From NCBI RefSeq assembly GCF_010119975.1, contig NZ_CP048222.1, forward strand, positions 5,866,501 through 5,930,500: 64,000 bases of DNA, in the 5' to 3' direction. Positions 41,745 through 51,223 of this stretch are shown here, piece after piece (positions within the stretch are counted from its first letter, which is position 1; each line of letters opens with the position of its first letter). The notes under the pieces are model-generated. The model saw nothing but the letters and a program-made list of their open reading frames with translations, was not told the origin of the DNA and ran no database searches. Source of the DNA: Rhodocytophaga rosea. GTDB taxonomy: Bacteria; Bacteroidota; Bacteroidia; Cytophagales; 172606-1. Both the position numbers and the translations under genes were made by a program.

Positions 41745-44696
41745 TTATGCTCTTCCGCAGATACTGGTGTAAGGGCAAAACTGGCAGCTTTCCAGCCTGG
41801 TAGTACGGGCAAAGGGCTGTTCCGGATCAAGCATAGAGGCGACTAACTTTTGCAGATATACTTCCGACTGTTCTACAAATACCTCCAAATCTCCGGCAGC
41901 ACCATTTCCAAGCCTTAACTGGTCAGTCATCAGGCCCTGTTCTATATTGCGGAAGGAGTAAATACCAGCTACCAGTTCATGGGTTTGTTCTTTGTCCTGT
42001 AATAAACGTTTGGCCAGTATATATTTATAAAGCCAGAGTTGCCGCACCTTATCAGCTTCAGGATTGCTCACCAGCAGGGTTTCCGTATCGGCATCGGGTG
42101 CTTTTAACTGGTGTTTCTCTACTTTACCGGTTTTATAATCTATAATACGGATGGTATTTCCTGTTTTATCAATCCGATCCATGCGGCCATATAGCTGCAC
42201 TTTTACAGGTTTGCCGCCAATATCAAGCGTTGTATTTGTACTTAGTGTTTTCTCTAATCCCAGAATTTCCAGCGGAAAAATGCTCTTGTCGATCTGGTGT
42301 TGCAATAAATTATGAATTACCCTGGTAGCTACTTTATATAGCAAATAATTTAATCCTTCGGTTACAGACCCCCCCGGATGACTTTCCTTATAAGCCGTTT
42401 TCACCCGTTCGGCAATCGTAGGTAATACTTGCGCTATATCATCTTTGGTGATTGGATAGCCTATTCTGGAAAGTTCTACATCTATTCCCTCCAGGGTTTT
42501 GTGTACAATATTTCCGAAGGTGTCGGCACTCATACTTTCCTGCACCACTTTTTCTTCTTTCAAATTGCTCAGGTAGCTGAAATAATATTGCAGGGAACAA
42601 TGTACAAAAGTATTTAGCTGGGTCGGCGAAATACCCCTGGCAATCTCACTGGTTAAATGATCCAGTACTTGTTGGGTTTTAGGAATCTGCATTGGCGGAG
42701 ATTCTACTGAAAGCGGCTTGTCTTCTGTGAGTACCTTCCGGTAATGCAAGCGGATATTAGGATTCAGGTTCGTAAGCTCATGTTCAATCTGAAGCAGGAA
42801 GCGGCTTTTTTCTCCGGCACCATACGTATCGGAAGGCAGCAGGTGGAGAAAATATACTTTTTTGGCCCGTTGCAGTAAGCGGTAAAAATGATAGCTCATA
42901 GTCGCTTCCTGCGAACGATAGGTAGGCAAACCCAGTTGTAGGCTAATATCTAAAGGAATAAGTGAATTCTGCTTTTTTGCCTGGGGAAGCGTTTTTTCGT
43001 TCGCCGATAGAATAATCACATTTTCAAAATCCAGGGTACGGGTTTCCAGCATCCCCATGATTTGCAGCTGGCTTACTGGTTCACCACTGAACGGAATTTT
43101 GGTTTGCTTAAATAGTTCGTATAAAAAGAGCTTAAAACTGCGTAGGGATAAGGGTTCCACATCGGGTTGCGCCTGACGTTCCTCCAGAATGGCATCCAGC
43201 CGTTTGATAATGGTATAAAACAGATACAGGTATTCCGTTTCTATGGCATCTTTCCGGTTGTGATATACACACCTGAGCAGGTCGATCAGCCGGTAGAAAC
43301 ATTGCAGCGCTTTCCGGGCATCCCCATTCCAGGGAGTAAATAATACCTCGAATAAAGCTTCATGCTTGCCCAATGCCTGCAATTCAGCTGGTGAAAGAAA
43401 TACTTTGTTGTTCTTTTTTATGTGATCCAGCGTATGACGAATGTAATTCCTGTCTTCTGTTTCTGAAGCCCCTTTTTGATTTTCTTCCTGTAAAAATAAT
43501 TGCTCGTATTGCTTAATAAAAGGATGGGTAAGCACTTTTACCACATGCCGGTGGTTAAATTTGGCTGTTTTTTTCTGTTCGCTTTTATCCGCAAGTGTCA
43601 GGTATTGCAGTTCAAACAGCAGGTTTACCAGCGTAAATAAGGCCGAACTCCGCAGGGAAATACCCATGGTAATGTTAAAATCTTCTACTTCAGGGTCAAG
43701 CGAATGTAACAAAGGCATCAGCAGGTTTTCATCTGGCAATACAATGGCGGTCATGCAGGAGTCTGCAAAGGAGGCACCATTCTCCTGACTTTTTTCTTCC
43801 TGCAAAAGTTCTTTATAAATCTGAAAAGCCAGTTTTCCCTGCATGCTGGCATTGAGCACACCAGTAATATAAATGTCTTTGGGCTGGGTAAGCAGATCGT
43901 CAGTTTGCCAGTTCCATTCGCTTCCCAGCCGGCCTTCCTTTTTGTAGCGCCTAAGCAGATCGCCAGCTTTTACCAGCGGATTTTTCTCCATGTAATAGCT
44001 ATCTGTATCCCAGAGTACTTCGGCCATATGGGCTTTTACCAGGTCTTTCAGAATTTTCTCTTCGGCATGACTCAGGGCATTTAAACCCACAAAAATGTAC
44101 TTATCTACTTCCGGATCATCTTCCAGTTTCTCGGTATGTTCAGCAACCCAGCGGTACATCATGCCCCGGTATGCTTTTTTTTGTGCGGTTAGCCGGTCTT
44201 TCAGGGTTTCATAGGTTTTCTCCAGGTTTTCCCAAAGCCTGAAATACTTATCAATGATCAGCGATTGAGTGCGGAACGGACGATTAGGCAGAACGTCAGG
44301 TTGCCACCTTTCTATGGCTTTGGCTTTGGTTAAATAGCTAAAAAGTTCCTTGGTATCTACCAGGTACTGGTCAATTTTATCAAAATCCTGCAAGAGTGGA
44401 TGCGCCCAGGCGGTAAAACGGTCGAAGCTGATTTGAGGATCTATTTCTTTGCATACATCATACAGCAACCAGAGCAGGCTGATCGGTTCAACCAGGGTGG
44501 CATCAGCGGCCTCTGTAATAAAGTCATCAATAGGCAGAATTTTAGGTCCCCAGACTGGTTTGTCGGATTGCATGGCCAGTGCCCGTTTGAAAAAGAAACA
44601 AGCCCGGTTGGTGGGTAAAATGATAACAAGCCGGTGAAGATTTTCTGAGTACTGTTGAAAAACATGCGCCGCCGCCTTTTCCAGAAATGTTTGCAT
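41745..44696 (-). CDS. AddB/PD-(D/E)XK-family recombination nuclease-helicase subunit
   Basis: 983 residues from the ATG at 44696 (MQTFLEKAAAHVFQQYSENL); earlier in-frame starts lack conservation. N-terminal helicase-like part contains VIILPTNRACFFFKRALA, a degenerate Walker region. The C-terminal domain has ISPTQLNTFVHCSLQYYFSYLSNL, GNIVHKTLEGID, MDRIDKTGNTIRIIDYKTGKVEK (the D-x-K nuclease centre) and ESCQFCPYTSICGRA; the Cys in VHCSLQ plus the three in CQFCPYTSIC form the AddB-type iron-sulfur staple. It processes DNA ends with an AddA/UvrD partner, which is not adjacent here. Confidence 0.88.
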   Translation of the reverse strand: MQTFLEKAAAHVFQQYSENLHRLVIILPTNRACFFFKRALAMQSDKPVWGPKILPIDDFITEAADATLVEPISLLWLLYDVCKEIDPQISFDRFTAWAHPLLQDFDKIDQYLVDTKELFSYLTKAKAIERWQPDVLPNRPFRTQSLIIDKYFRLWENLEKTYETLKDRLTAQKKAYRGMMYRWVAEHTEKLEDDPEVDKYIFVGLNALSHAEEKILKDLVKAHMAEVLWDTDSYYMEKNPLVKAGDLLRRYKKEGRLGSEWNWQTDDLLTQPKDIYITGVLNASMQGKLAFQIYKELLQEEKSQENGASFADSCMTAIVLPDENLLMPLLHSLDPEVEDFNITMGISLRSSALFTLVNLLFELQYLTLADKSEQKKTAKFNHRHVVKVLTHPFIKQYEQLFLQEENQKGASETEDRNYIRHTLDHIKKNNKVFLSPAELQALGKHEALFEVLFTPWNGDARKALQCFYRLIDLLRCVYHNRKDAIETEYLYLFYTIIKRLDAILEERQAQPDVEPLSLRSFKLFLYELFKQTKIPFSGEPVSQLQIMGMLETRTLDFENVIILSANEKTLPQAKKQNSLIPLDISLQLGLPTYRSQEATMSYHFYRLLQRAKKVYFLHLLPSDTYGAGEKSRFLLQIEHELTNLNPNIRLHYRKVLTEDKPLSVESPPMQIPKTQQVLDHLTSEIARGISPTQLNTFVHCSLQYYFSYLSNLKEEKVVQESMSADTFGNIVHKTLEGIDVELSRIGYPITKDDIAQVLPTIAERVKTAYKESHPGGSVTEGLNYLLYKVATRVIHNLLQHQIDKSIFPLEILGLEKTLSTNTTLDIGGKPVKVQLYGRMDRIDKTGNTIRIIDYKTGKVEKHQLKAPDADTETLLVSNPEADKVRQLWLYKYILAKRLLQDKEQTHELVAGIYSFRNIEQGLMTDQLRLGNGAAGDLEVFVEQSEVYLQKLVASMLDPEQPFARTTRLESCQFCPYTSICGRA

Positions 44697-44870
44697 GAGA
44701 AAATCAGTCTTCAAACAAATATACACCAAAAAGCCGGAAAGCCCTGTTCCTATTAGTGCAATTAGGGTTGCAACCTTTACTTCTAAAAGAGGGTCTTAGT
44801 CATAGCCTGATGCAATTACCTGAAAGACAATTTAAATCGTTTTCTGTATGTAATATTGGCTACCTGCACT

Positions 44871-45419
44871 ATGAAAAAAATTACACTACTATTGATATAT
44901 CCGGTGCTGATAAGTTTATCAGGTTGTGAGCTGGGTTTATTGCAATCCGGAAAATCCACAGAAAACAAAGAAGTGAAAAACTACCAGAAAAGTTATGAAA
45001 AGTGGCTTTCCGACAAGCAGGCGTATAAAGAATCTTATCAATATGTGGTGACATTCAGTTCATGGGCAGGTTTTGGAGAAAGTACTACTATTACGGTGAA
45101 TAGGGGAATAGTTACCGGCAGAAGTTATGAAGCCTGGAAGTTTAGGGACGATAAACCTGGCGAAAAAGAAATTACTACACAATGGACAGAGAACACGGAG
45201 AATTTGAATTCACACCAGGAAGGAGCTACTTCGCAGACCTTGGACCAGTTATATCAGCAATGTTCTACCGACTGGCTGCATGTAAATCCTTCTCAGCATA
45301 CTGTTTACTTTGAGAATGAAAATAATGGCTTACTCTCCCTCTGTGGGTATGTTCCCAAAAATTGCGCAGATGATTGTTTTACAGGTGTACGGATTTCTGA
45401 CTTCAACTGGCTAGAATAA
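44871..45419 (+). CDS. lipoprotein of unknown function with four-cysteine C-terminus
   Basis: 182 residues from the ATG at 44871 (MKKITLLLIYPVLISLSGCEL, lipobox LSGC). The mature part holds KSYEKWLSDKQAYKESYQYVVTFSSWAGFGESTTITVNRGIV-type strands (DUF6174-like appearance, low certainty) and ends with C residues in LLSLCGYVPKNCADDCFTGV that could form disulfides. No named family is certain. A terminator follows 25 nt after the stop. Confidence 0.65.
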   Translation: MKKITLLLIYPVLISLSGCELGLLQSGKSTENKEVKNYQKSYEKWLSDKQAYKESYQYVVTFSSWAGFGESTTITVNRGIVTGRSYEAWKFRDDKPGEKEITTQWTENTENLNSHQEGATSQTLDQLYQQCSTDWLHVNPSQHTVYFENENNGLLSLCGYVPKNCADDCFTGVRISDFNWLE

Positions 45420-45444
45420 AAGTAAAAGGTAGATAAATTCATAC

Positions 45445-45472
45445 AAAAGCAGAGACATGATTCTCTGCTTTT
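45445..45472 (+). terminator. terminator after the four-cysteine lipoprotein gene
   Basis: Stem AAAAGCAGAGA/TCTCTGCTTTT (45445-45455 with 45462-45472), 6-nt loop. Confidence 0.85.
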
Positions 45473-45572
45473 GTGTTTAGATTGCTCTTCATGGAGTATT
45501 ATGTACACCAAGCAGAAAATAAAGGTGGATTCTAAAACGTTTGTATAGAGTCCCAATTAAACTCCACCTTTT

Positions 45573-46043
45573 ATGAAAACTTCCTTGATTTATTCTTTTT
45601 CTCTCATCTTGTTACTGTCCATTACACCTCTATGCTATGGGCAATTTCTGCAGAAAGGCTTTATGTTTGAAGGAATGGCACCTTCTGAATCTGAAATAGA
45701 TTCATTCCCTGTATATCCTGGAGGTGATGAAGCCTTAGAAAAATACATCTATACCCATTTAAAAGAAGAATCTAAAGGTGTAGGACAAAGTTTGCTTACG
45801 CTATCAACTTATAGAGTGGTTGTTCACTTTCAAGTAGATGAAAAGGGTAATGTAAATACGCAAATGGTTAGAATATGGGACAGCACCCCTAATATGACTC
45901 AACTAGATGAAAAAGTAAAAGAAATGGTTAGAAATATGCCTGCATGGAGTCCTTGTATCATTGCTAAGCAGGCAACTACTCAAACCATTGGGTTAATCAT
46001 TAATTATGATGCAAACAAAAGTCAGTTTGATTTTGAAAAGTAG
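45573..46043 (+). CDS. secreted protein with TonB C-terminal-like domain
   Basis: 156 residues, signal peptide MKTSLIYSFSLILLLSITPLCYGQ. FPVYPGGDEALEKYIYTHLK, YRVVVHFQVDEKGNVNTQMVRIW and LDEKVKEMVRNMPAWSPCIIAKQATTQTIGLIINY follow the TonB-C pattern (F-x-G-G-x-x-A/L-x-x-Y-I; V-x-F-x-V-x-x-x-G; M-P-x-W-x-P). It has no membrane anchor or Pro-rich spacer, so it is not a full TonB but a soluble periplasmic relative, of which Bacteroidota have many. Role unknown. Confidence 0.82.
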   Translation: MKTSLIYSFSLILLLSITPLCYGQFLQKGFMFEGMAPSESEIDSFPVYPGGDEALEKYIYTHLKEESKGVGQSLLTLSTYRVVVHFQVDEKGNVNTQMVRIWDSTPNMTQLDEKVKEMVRNMPAWSPCIIAKQATTQTIGLIINYDANKSQFDFEK

Positions 46044-46174
46044 TATAAGTCTATATACCGGATTTTGTCTGCCCAATTAAAATCTATACTAAGTTTGAAC
46101 TTGGTTGAGCATTTTATAAACTATGCTCAACCAAGGATTAAAATCTAATACTTAGTACTTACTACTCAATACTA

Positions 46175-47188
46175 TTAGTTTGCTTCCAGAATCTTGAAAA
46201 GCTCATCGAGCTTGGGTGTGAGAATAATTTCGGTACGGCGGTTTTTCTGGCGTATCTCTGGGGTTTTTCCGGTGGCAATCGGTACAAATTCACCTCTGCC
46301 GGCAGCGGTCAGCTTGGTAGGGTTAACGCCTTCTTTTGCCAGAATATTAACAATAGAAGTAGCCCGTAGCACACTTAAGTCCCAGTTATCATCCATTCCT
46401 CCGCTTCCTTTGGCAATCGGCACATCATCGGTATGGCCTTCTACCATTACACTAATGTCAGGCTGGGTTTTGAGTACATTGGCTACTTTCTTTAATGCTT
46501 CTGCGCCTTTGGGGTCTACGGCATAGCTGCCAGATTTAAAAAGCAGTTTTTCTGATAAGGAGACATATACTTTTCCATTGCGGATGTCTACCGTAAGATC
46601 GCTGTCTTTAAAGCTAAGCAGAGCATTACTAACGCTGTTTTTAAGGTCATTTACGGCTTTATCTTTGTCTTCCAGTATTTTTTCCAGTTCTTTCACTCGT
46701 TGTTCCCTGCTTTGCAGATCTGCACTGAGTTTATCTACCTGGGCTTTATTGGCAAGCAGGTTTTGCTCCATGGCCAACAATTGTTTCTCTTTCTCCGACA
46801 GATTTTTAGATAAAGTACCGGCTTCAGCTGCACTGTTGGAAAGAAGTTGATTATAGGTTTTATCCAGGCGGTCATATTTGTCGAACAGGTCATCAAGCAG
46901 GGTTTTGTTGCGGCGGTAGAGTTCTCCCATCCGGGCACTGTCGGCTTTCAGTTTGGATGCTTCATCGGTGAGTTCCCTGATCTGGGCATCCAGTTTTTTG
47001 CGGTCTTCTTCCATCAGGGCCATTTTTTCTTCAGCAGTCGCTTTGGCCGCTTCCGCTTCGGTAGCTCTGGTTTCCATGGCCTGGTAGCGCCGGGCTGTAA
47101 CACAACTGCTAAGCATACTACCCGACAGAAGCAGCAGGCAGATGTAAAAGCTTATTTGTTTTAGGTTTGTGGAGTAAATAATCTTCAT
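46175..47188 (-). CDS. OmpA/MotB-type lipoprotein with long coiled coil
   Basis: 337 residues. Lipobox LLLSGSMLSSCVTARRY. Residues ~35-185 are a long charged coiled coil (TRATEAEAAKATAEEKMALM, EKEKQLLAMEQNLLANKAQV, REQRVKELEKILEDKDKAV). Residues ~200-325 are an OmpA domain: VYVSLSEKLLFKSGSYAVDP, ISVMVEGHTDDVPI, NWDLSVLRATSIVNILAKEG, GRGEFVPIATGKT, RQKNRRTEIILTP. It would attach the outer membrane to peptidoglycan with a long spacer. Single gene. Confidence 0.92.
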   Translation of the reverse strand: MKIIYSTNLKQISFYICLLLLSGSMLSSCVTARRYQAMETRATEAEAAKATAEEKMALMEEDRKKLDAQIRELTDEASKLKADSARMGELYRRNKTLLDDLFDKYDRLDKTYNQLLSNSAAEAGTLSKNLSEKEKQLLAMEQNLLANKAQVDKLSADLQSREQRVKELEKILEDKDKAVNDLKNSVSNALLSFKDSDLTVDIRNGKVYVSLSEKLLFKSGSYAVDPKGAEALKKVANVLKTQPDISVMVEGHTDDVPIAKGSGGMDDNWDLSVLRATSIVNILAKEGVNPTKLTAAGRGEFVPIATGKTPEIRQKNRRTEIILTPKLDELFKILEAN

Positions 47189-47519
47189 AGCAAAATCAAA
47201 ATAATGGGTGGTGAACTTGGCTAGTATAAGGCAAGCGTATTCTAAAATGTACGGTAAGTTACGGATTTAGGTTAAAAATGAAAGTATTCACCCCTTAAAA
47301 GACATGGCAAATAAATAGAAAGTAAGAGACCGGAAATTTTATTTTGTCGTTTCGCTTTTTAGTGTGTAGTATAAATTTTATAAAATTAAAATAGGTATTA
47401 TATGATGAGTTGTTATTAAAATATATGGTATGCGATATCAACTAATAACTAGTTGATGGCCGCTTCCTTACCGCACATCTACATAAGCATTAGCTTGAGC
47501 TTAGGACTGCTCTTAATTA
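47189..47519. other. 331-bp gap upstream of the OmpA/MotB-like gene
   Basis: AT-rich; must hold the OmpA-like gene promoter. An 8-bp hairpin ATCAACTA/TAGTTGAT (47437-47457) without T-tract is the only structure. No gene seen. Confidence 0.5.
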
Positions 47520-47945
47520 TTATTCTTTGGTTAGTGGTACTCCTACTTTTTCATCATACAAGTAGAATAATTTTCCCTCTAAGGTATCTACTTGTATTAC
47601 TGTCATATTTAATGAATCAATAAAGTCTTTTAAATTCTTGTTCTTTATCTCAGCTAGTATATTATCGACTACCGCAGGAAAGTTATTCGCATTTGGATTT
47701 CTGGTATGGATGTATAGAGCATCTTCTGCACTATCCTGCTCATCAATTAATATCCAAAGTTGATAATCCTTAGGGGAATGCTTTAACTCAATTTTTAATT
47801 TATTATATTTCACTACCAAGTCATTTAAGTACGGTAGTCTTGCTTCCCAATTACGATTGCCATTTCCATCCCAATCAACATGCGTATGCCATAAGTCAAA
47901 CCAACTATTATCTCCACCACTAAAATCTAAGTCTGTTAATTTCAT
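47520..47945 (-). CDS. uncharacterised small cytosolic protein
   Basis: 141 residues from the ATG at 47945 (MKLTDLDFSGGDNSWFDLWH); an upstream TTG would add six residues. No signal peptide. The sequence is rich in Asp, Asn and Trp near the start (DFSGGDNSWFDLWHTHVDWDGNGNR), followed by LPYLNDLVVKYNKLKIELKH and a hydrophobic core LWILIDEQDSAEDALYIHTRNP. No family recognised. It starts 25 nt after the gatC stop on the same strand, so may share the plsC-gatC transcript but is not an expected partner. Confidence 0.6.
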   Translation of the reverse strand: MKLTDLDFSGGDNSWFDLWHTHVDWDGNGNRNWEARLPYLNDLVVKYNKLKIELKHSPKDYQLWILIDEQDSAEDALYIHTRNPNANNFPAVVDNILAEIKNKNLKDFIDSLNMTVIQVDTLEGKLFYLYDEKVGVPLTKE

Positions 47946-47970
47946 TTCACTTGTGACCAACAACCATTCA

Positions 47971-48258
47971 TTACTCCATCACTTTCGGAACCCGGAAGTA
48001 GTCGGAATCTTTTTTTGGAGCATTCAACAAACCACGGTCATGGGGCAGGGGAGGTTTTATTTCATCTTCCCGCATAATATTTACTTCCTCCGACATATGC
48101 GTAAGTGGTTCAACCTGAGAGGTATCTACCTGATTTAGCTGATCTACCCAGTTGAGAATATCATTGAGGCTGTCGAGCATCTTTTGTTCAGCATCAGGGT
48201 CAAATTCCAGTCTGGCCAGGTGGGCAATCTTGCGTAAGGTCTCTTTATCGGCTTTCAT
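47971..48258 (-). CDS. gatC: Asp-tRNA(Asn)/Glu-tRNA(Gln) amidotransferase subunit C
   Basis: 95 residues, normal length. MKADKETLRKIAHLARLEFD, LDSLNDILNWVDQLNQVDTSQVEPLTHM and REDEIKPPLPHDRGLLNAPKKDSDYFRVPKVME are typical. GatC stabilises the GatCAB complex, which converts mis-acylated Glu-tRNA(Gln) or Asp-tRNA(Asn) into the correct amide. gatA and gatB are not adjacent. Its start overlaps the end of plsC by 14 nt, indicating translational coupling. Confidence 0.97.
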   Translation of the reverse strand: MKADKETLRKIAHLARLEFDPDAEQKMLDSLNDILNWVDQLNQVDTSQVEPLTHMSEEVNIMREDEIKPPLPHDRGLLNAPKKDSDYFRVPKVME

Positions 48259-49033
48259 GATTAATAACAGGAGAAGGAGTGGTAACAGGTTGTTCTGGAT
48301 TAGCTAAAGGATATTTTTGTAATTCCCGGTCGATAACATCGAACGTCATTTTTTTGAGTCTGGATAAGTCATCCATGGTCATTCCGGCGGTAGGAACCGG
48401 ATCATGGACAATGGCTTTAATGGTATGCCTGCGGAACAATAACTTTCCGTCGTCGGGCAAAATATACCAGTTGTAAGGCAGCGTAATGGGAACTACCGGT
48501 ACCTGCTTTTCTATCGCCATCCGGAAAGGACCATCTTTAAAAGGAGTCATCTGCGGAGGATTTTCAGTAACAATACCTCCCTCCGGAAATATCATAATGC
48601 TGCGTCCTTTTCCGAGAGTATCCAGAGCTGTTTGCATGGTACGGTAACTGCTTACCCGGCTGCTGCGGTCTACGGTGATGTGTAATTTGGTGAACATATA
48701 GCCAAACAGGGGGATTTTGGCCAGCTCCCGTTTACCGACAAAGGCATAAAAGTTCTCAATAACCACACCCATCACCGCTATATCCAGCACAGAAGTATGG
48801 TTGGCACAAAAAACATAGGGCTTATGCTTATCAAGTTTTGTGCGGTGTTCGATAGATACAGGCAAAAAACAAATGGGAAAAAACAGGTGTCCCCAGAGCC
48901 GGTTGAGGTAATGTGCTTTGGGATGCCATTTTTCTTTCTGCAAAAAGATATAAAAAAAGGGAAACAGCAGCAGAAACAGCCCCAAAAACCAGATGTAACA
49001 CCAGATAGAATAGATTCTTCTTACAAACTGCAT
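48245..49033 (-). CDS. plsC: 1-acyl-sn-glycerol-3-phosphate acyltransferase
   Basis: 262 residues from the ATG at 49033 (MQFVRRIYSIWCYIWFLGLF). An N-terminal membrane helix (YIWFLGLFLLLFPFFYIF) precedes the acyltransferase: FCANHTSVLDIAVMG (H-x4-D motif), GKRELAKIPLFGYMF, DRSSRVSSYRTMQ, MIFPEGGIVTENP and VPVVPITLPYNW. It acylates lysophosphatidate to phosphatidate at the inner membrane. It overlaps gatC by 14 nt. Confidence 0.93.
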   Translation of the reverse strand: MQFVRRIYSIWCYIWFLGLFLLLFPFFYIFLQKEKWHPKAHYLNRLWGHLFFPICFLPVSIEHRTKLDKHKPYVFCANHTSVLDIAVMGVVIENFYAFVGKRELAKIPLFGYMFTKLHITVDRSSRVSSYRTMQTALDTLGKGRSIMIFPEGGIVTENPPQMTPFKDGPFRMAIEKQVPVVPITLPYNWYILPDDGKLLFRRHTIKAIVHDPVPTAGMTMDDLSRLKKMTFDVIDRELQKYPLANPEQPVTTPSPVINHESR

Positions 49034-49149
49034 ATCCTGCAAAATTAGTATATTTTGTGTTTAAATAATAAGCTGCCCGGAAGATGCTGTCACTAAATCC
49101 TGAAAAAATATTTTGTAACCCTTCTTCACAAATGAAAGTATAAGATTGA

Positions 49150-49179
49150 GTTGCAAAGCCGGAAAAAAACGTATATTTG
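49150..49179 (+). promoter_or_regulatory. promoter of the YtxH gene
   Basis: TTG at 49151-49153 (-33) and TATATTTG at 49172-49179 (-7, TAnnTTTG) are 18 bp apart, the best-spaced Bacteroidota-type promoter in the window, about 70 nt before the ATG. Confidence 0.55.
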
Positions 49180-49249
49180 AACCGTGATACGGGTTTTGTA
49201 ACACATGGTAAACGAGTAGAAATTCAAAAAAACATCAAACCCCAACATT

Positions 49250-49558
49250 ATGAATACCCAAAAAACACTTTTAAGCTTCATTATTGGAGCAGCTGCCGGT
49301 GTGGCAGCAGGGATGTTGATTGCGCCCAGCACTGGTGCAGATACCAGAAAGAAAATTGTTGACAAAGCCAATACGCTGAAAAATGATTTGGGCGGCCAGT
49401 TAGAAGAAACCCTGAATAAATTTTCTGAACTTACTGATTCTGCTCTGGCTACAATCAGTACCTATGCTAACAAAGCTGAAAAAGCTGCTAACCAAGGAAC
49501 AGCCGGAAATACCACTAATACTGCCGGTACACCTAACAAACCAGCAGAACAGTTATAA
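49250..49558 (+). CDS. YtxH-domain protein
   Basis: 102 residues. It begins MNTQKTLLSFIIGAAAGVAAGMLIAPSTGADTRKKI, the glycine-rich membrane helix and L-x-A-P-x-x-G-x-x-x-R motif of YtxH (DUF883-like) proteins, followed by an amphipathic helix (LGGQLEETLNKFSELTDSALATI) and a Thr/Asn/Gly-rich tail. Such proteins are often stress-induced in Bacteria; function here is not known. A hairpin terminator follows. Confidence 0.85.
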   Translation: MNTQKTLLSFIIGAAAGVAAGMLIAPSTGADTRKKIVDKANTLKNDLGGQLEETLNKFSELTDSALATISTYANKAEKAANQGTAGNTTNTAGTPNKPAEQL

Positions 49559-49576
49559 TTTTTTGTTCTAGAAAAG

Positions 49577-49608
49577 AAAAACCTCCGCTATTCAAAGTGG
49601 AGGTTTTT
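49577..49608. terminator. terminator after the YtxH gene
   Basis: Stem AAAAACCTCC/GGAGGTTTTT (49577-49586 with 49599-49608), T run to the right. Confidence 0.85.
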
Positions 49609-49748
49609 TGTTTAAAATAGTTCTCTCTAACATTGATCAGCAGTATAGAATAACCGAATATCCATCAAGGAATAAGGAATATTGACAACTAAATATTCTG
49701 CCATTGCTTATTCTGCTGTTCCATATTCCTGCAACGCAACAACCTTGT

Positions 49749-51026
49749 TTATTTTCCGCCGGCTATTACCACCAGCATTGATTCATCGGTCAGGTATTGG
49801 TTGGCTAATTCCTGTAATTGCCGAGCGCTGGTATTTAAGATATTTTCGATATAATTGTCATAGAAATCATAAGTCAATCCATCAAAATAGATGGCTTTAA
49901 AATGGTCGGCAAGGGTAAAAGGCGTACTTAACGAACCGGCAAATGAACCTGCCATATAATTCTTTACCACTTCCAGTTCCTCTTCTTCCACCAATTCTGT
50001 GCGGAGTATCTGCATTTCTTTATAGACTTCCTCAATAGTCAGGCTTGTAAATTCTCTTTTTACATCCGTTCCTATCACAAAGTAGCCTAGTTGCTGGAGC
50101 GTAACCAGGTTTGAAGAAATACCATAGGTAAATCCTTTTTCTTCCCGGATGTTTCTCATGAGTCTGGAACCAAAATATCCGCCCAGAATCTCATTCAGTA
50201 CCAGCATTTTGATGTAATCCGGATGACTGCGGGTGAACAGTTTTCTTCCCATACGAAGGGTAGATTGCAAACTCTCAGATTTCTCCACGATGTCTTCTTT
50301 TATAGATATAGGGGCCTGGGAATATTCCTTTCCATTTAATGAAATTCCACGCACTACTATATCTTCAAAGGTATGGCGGAGCAGGGCTAATGTTTGTTCA
50401 CTCACCTCACCGGCTGCCACTATGTCAAATGGCTGAGAAGTAATTCTTTCCAGATAGAATTGTTTTAATGCCTCTGGTTCTATACGCAGAATATCTTCCT
50501 CATACATATTTTTTCCATAGGGATGATCTTTGCCGAACAAGAGTTCCCGGAAACGGGTTTGTGCCAGATACGCTGTTTTTTCCTGATTTACTTTCAGGTT
50601 CTGAATACTAATATTTTTGATGTTTTGCAGTTCCTTTTCCGGAAAAGTTGAACCAGTTACAATGTCTTTTAATACCGGCAACAGTTTCTCCAGATGCTTG
50701 GTTATCGTGTACAAGGTAATAGAAGATTTATCTTGCCCATGATTAAATTCCAGAAATGCCCCAAACTGGTCTATATACTCATTAATCTGGCGGGCGGTCA
50801 TTCTGGTGGTACCCTCGTTCATCATTTTAATAGTAAAATAAGAAACGTTCCGCTGAGATTCATACCAGTTGCCAGCCTTAAAAATAAGCTCGATGCGTAC
50901 AATGGGCTGCTCGCCGGCATTGAGCCAGTGAAGTTTAATGCCATTGGTTAAGGTGTGCGATTGCACCCTGGGAACATGTACGTGCTGGAGTATCTGAAAA
51001 TCTGGCGGATTATATCTGTTTAGCAT
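49749..51026 (-). CDS. M16-family (insulinase-like) protein lacking the zinc motif
   Basis: 425 residues, two M16 half-domains. The N-terminal domain has LTNGIKLHWLNAGEQPIVRIELIFKAGNWYE and then YFTIKMMNEGTTRMTARQINEYIDQFGAFLEF where active enzymes have H-x-x-E-H; here the three metal/catalytic residues are Y, I and K. The second domain has LFGKDHPYGKN, RMGRKLFTRSHPDYIKMLVLNEILGGYFGSRLMRNIREEKGFTYG, including the R-x-x-G-x-x-Y-like substrate-clamp motif. So it is the non-catalytic partner of an M16 heterodimer. The catalytic partner is not adjacent. Confidence 0.9.
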   Translation of the reverse strand: MLNRYNPPDFQILQHVHVPRVQSHTLTNGIKLHWLNAGEQPIVRIELIFKAGNWYESQRNVSYFTIKMMNEGTTRMTARQINEYIDQFGAFLEFNHGQDKSSITLYTITKHLEKLLPVLKDIVTGSTFPEKELQNIKNISIQNLKVNQEKTAYLAQTRFRELLFGKDHPYGKNMYEEDILRIEPEALKQFYLERITSQPFDIVAAGEVSEQTLALLRHTFEDIVVRGISLNGKEYSQAPISIKEDIVEKSESLQSTLRMGRKLFTRSHPDYIKMLVLNEILGGYFGSRLMRNIREEKGFTYGISSNLVTLQQLGYFVIGTDVKREFTSLTIEEVYKEMQILRTELVEEEELEVVKNYMAGSFAGSLSTPFTLADHFKAIYFDGLTYDFYDNYIENILNTSARQLQELANQYLTDESMLVVIAGGK

Positions 51027-51167
51027 GGTTTGTTAGTTAGTTTGAAAAATTATATGGTCGGTGTACAAGGGTATTATGTCCCAAGACTATTAAAAAGCCC
51101 TGATGCCTTGTCAATTTCTCTTGTGTTACCATTTGTGTTATAGGAACGAGTATACGAGTAAAATACA

Positions 51168-51198
51168 AAAGAGGCAAGCTATTCGTGCCTGCCTCTTT
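51168..51198 (-). terminator. terminator of the 51224-52519 gene
   Basis: Stem AAAGAGGCA/TGCCTCTTT (51168-51176 with 51190-51198), with T residues after it on the minus strand. Confidence 0.75.
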
Positions 51199-51223
51199 GC
51201 TTTATTTAGATAAATGGCTGTTT

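Noticed and set aside
47437-47457. Hairpin ATCAACTA/TAGTTGAT
   Set aside because: Short, AT-rich, no T-tract; not enough for a terminator or RNA.
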